NCBI RefSeq assembly: GCF_003182355.1
Contig: NZ_QGTW01000011.1
Span: 142,975-206,974, forward strand
DNA from: Cytobacillus oceanisediminis
GTDB taxonomy: Bacteria; Bacillota; Bacilli; Bacillales; Cytobacillaceae
DNA length: 64,000 nucleotides
Direction: 5' to 3'
Shown here: positions 63,493 through 64,000 of the stretch, in pieces
Position numbering within the stretch: position 1 is the stretch's first letter
How the letters are laid out: the number at the start of each line of letters is the position of its first letter
Made by a program: the position numbers and the translations under genes
The notes under the pieces: generated by a model
Seen by the model: the letters and a program-made list of their open reading frames with translations, nothing else
Database searches by the model: none
What the model was told of the DNA's origin: nothing

Positions 63493-64000
<508 letters not shown>

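Overview
The window reads as chromosomal DNA of a Gram-positive, spore-forming Bacillaceae bacterium. Gene content and order from the HI0933-family oxidoreductase and leuS through metK, pckA, luxS, the men operon and the glg operon to a 23S-5S-tRNA block follow the ytfP...trnB part of the Bacillus subtilis chromosome, from memory of that map. Sporulation-linked genes (cse60, yteA), a leucine T-box leader, a SAM (S-box) riboswitch and a 20-gene tRNA array in B. subtilis trnB order point the same way. Species cannot be fixed from the sequence alone; Cytobacillus or Mesobacillus-like relatives would fit.

Layout. 1-5,830: ytfP, cse60, a rhodanese, a dense repeat block, then leuS behind its T-box. 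5,830-12,070: a segment not in the B. subtilis order, holding a 3-hydroxybutyrate dehydrogenase and GntP-type permease, their likely sigma-54-dependent activator with a clear -24/-12 promoter, an unknown small protein and an MFS transporter. 12,120-18,600: ytzC, radical-SAM ytqA with ytqB, terpene synthase ytpB, lipase-like ytpA, ytoA and a membrane-anchored C39-like protein. 18,600-24,920: asnB, metK with S-box leader, a DCC thiol protein, and pckA with a CcpN-type operator over its -10. 25,090-32,880: an ECF sigma/anti-sigma pair, ytmB, ytmA, the ytlACD ABC importer, Nudix ytkD, lipoprotein and small proteins. 33,140-40,790: dps, ytzI, cls, luxS, yidD-like ytjA, carbonic anhydrase ytiB, a Zur-box-controlled zinc-binding lipoprotein, then an accessory stretch with an attenuator-like RNA, a DUF1540 gene and two tiny membrane peptides. 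40,830-49,830: menFDHBEC on the minus strand and menA on the plus strand, together covering chorismate to demethylmenaquinone. 50,360-52,460: yteA, a small protein and a dimethylargininase-like enzyme. 52,640-60,680: glgBCDAP for glycogen synthesis and breakdown. 61,390-64,000: twenty tRNA genes, 5S and the 3' end of 23S rRNA, all on the minus strand.

The protein genes are mostly familiar. The unusual material lies between them: an array of covarying hairpins (2,027-2,608), short-motif arrays with a 20-21 nt period (2,608-2,740 and 10,642-10,731), related larger arrays (15,700-16,060 and 52,485-52,610), two dispersed repeat families present in full and end-only forms, repeats placed between riboswitch terminator and start codon in both leuS and metK, an orphan attenuator-like leader (39,383-39,510), and two copies of tRNA 5' ends just upstream of their parent tRNA genes. 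Family names rest on motif recognition and recalled synteny; no database search was run.
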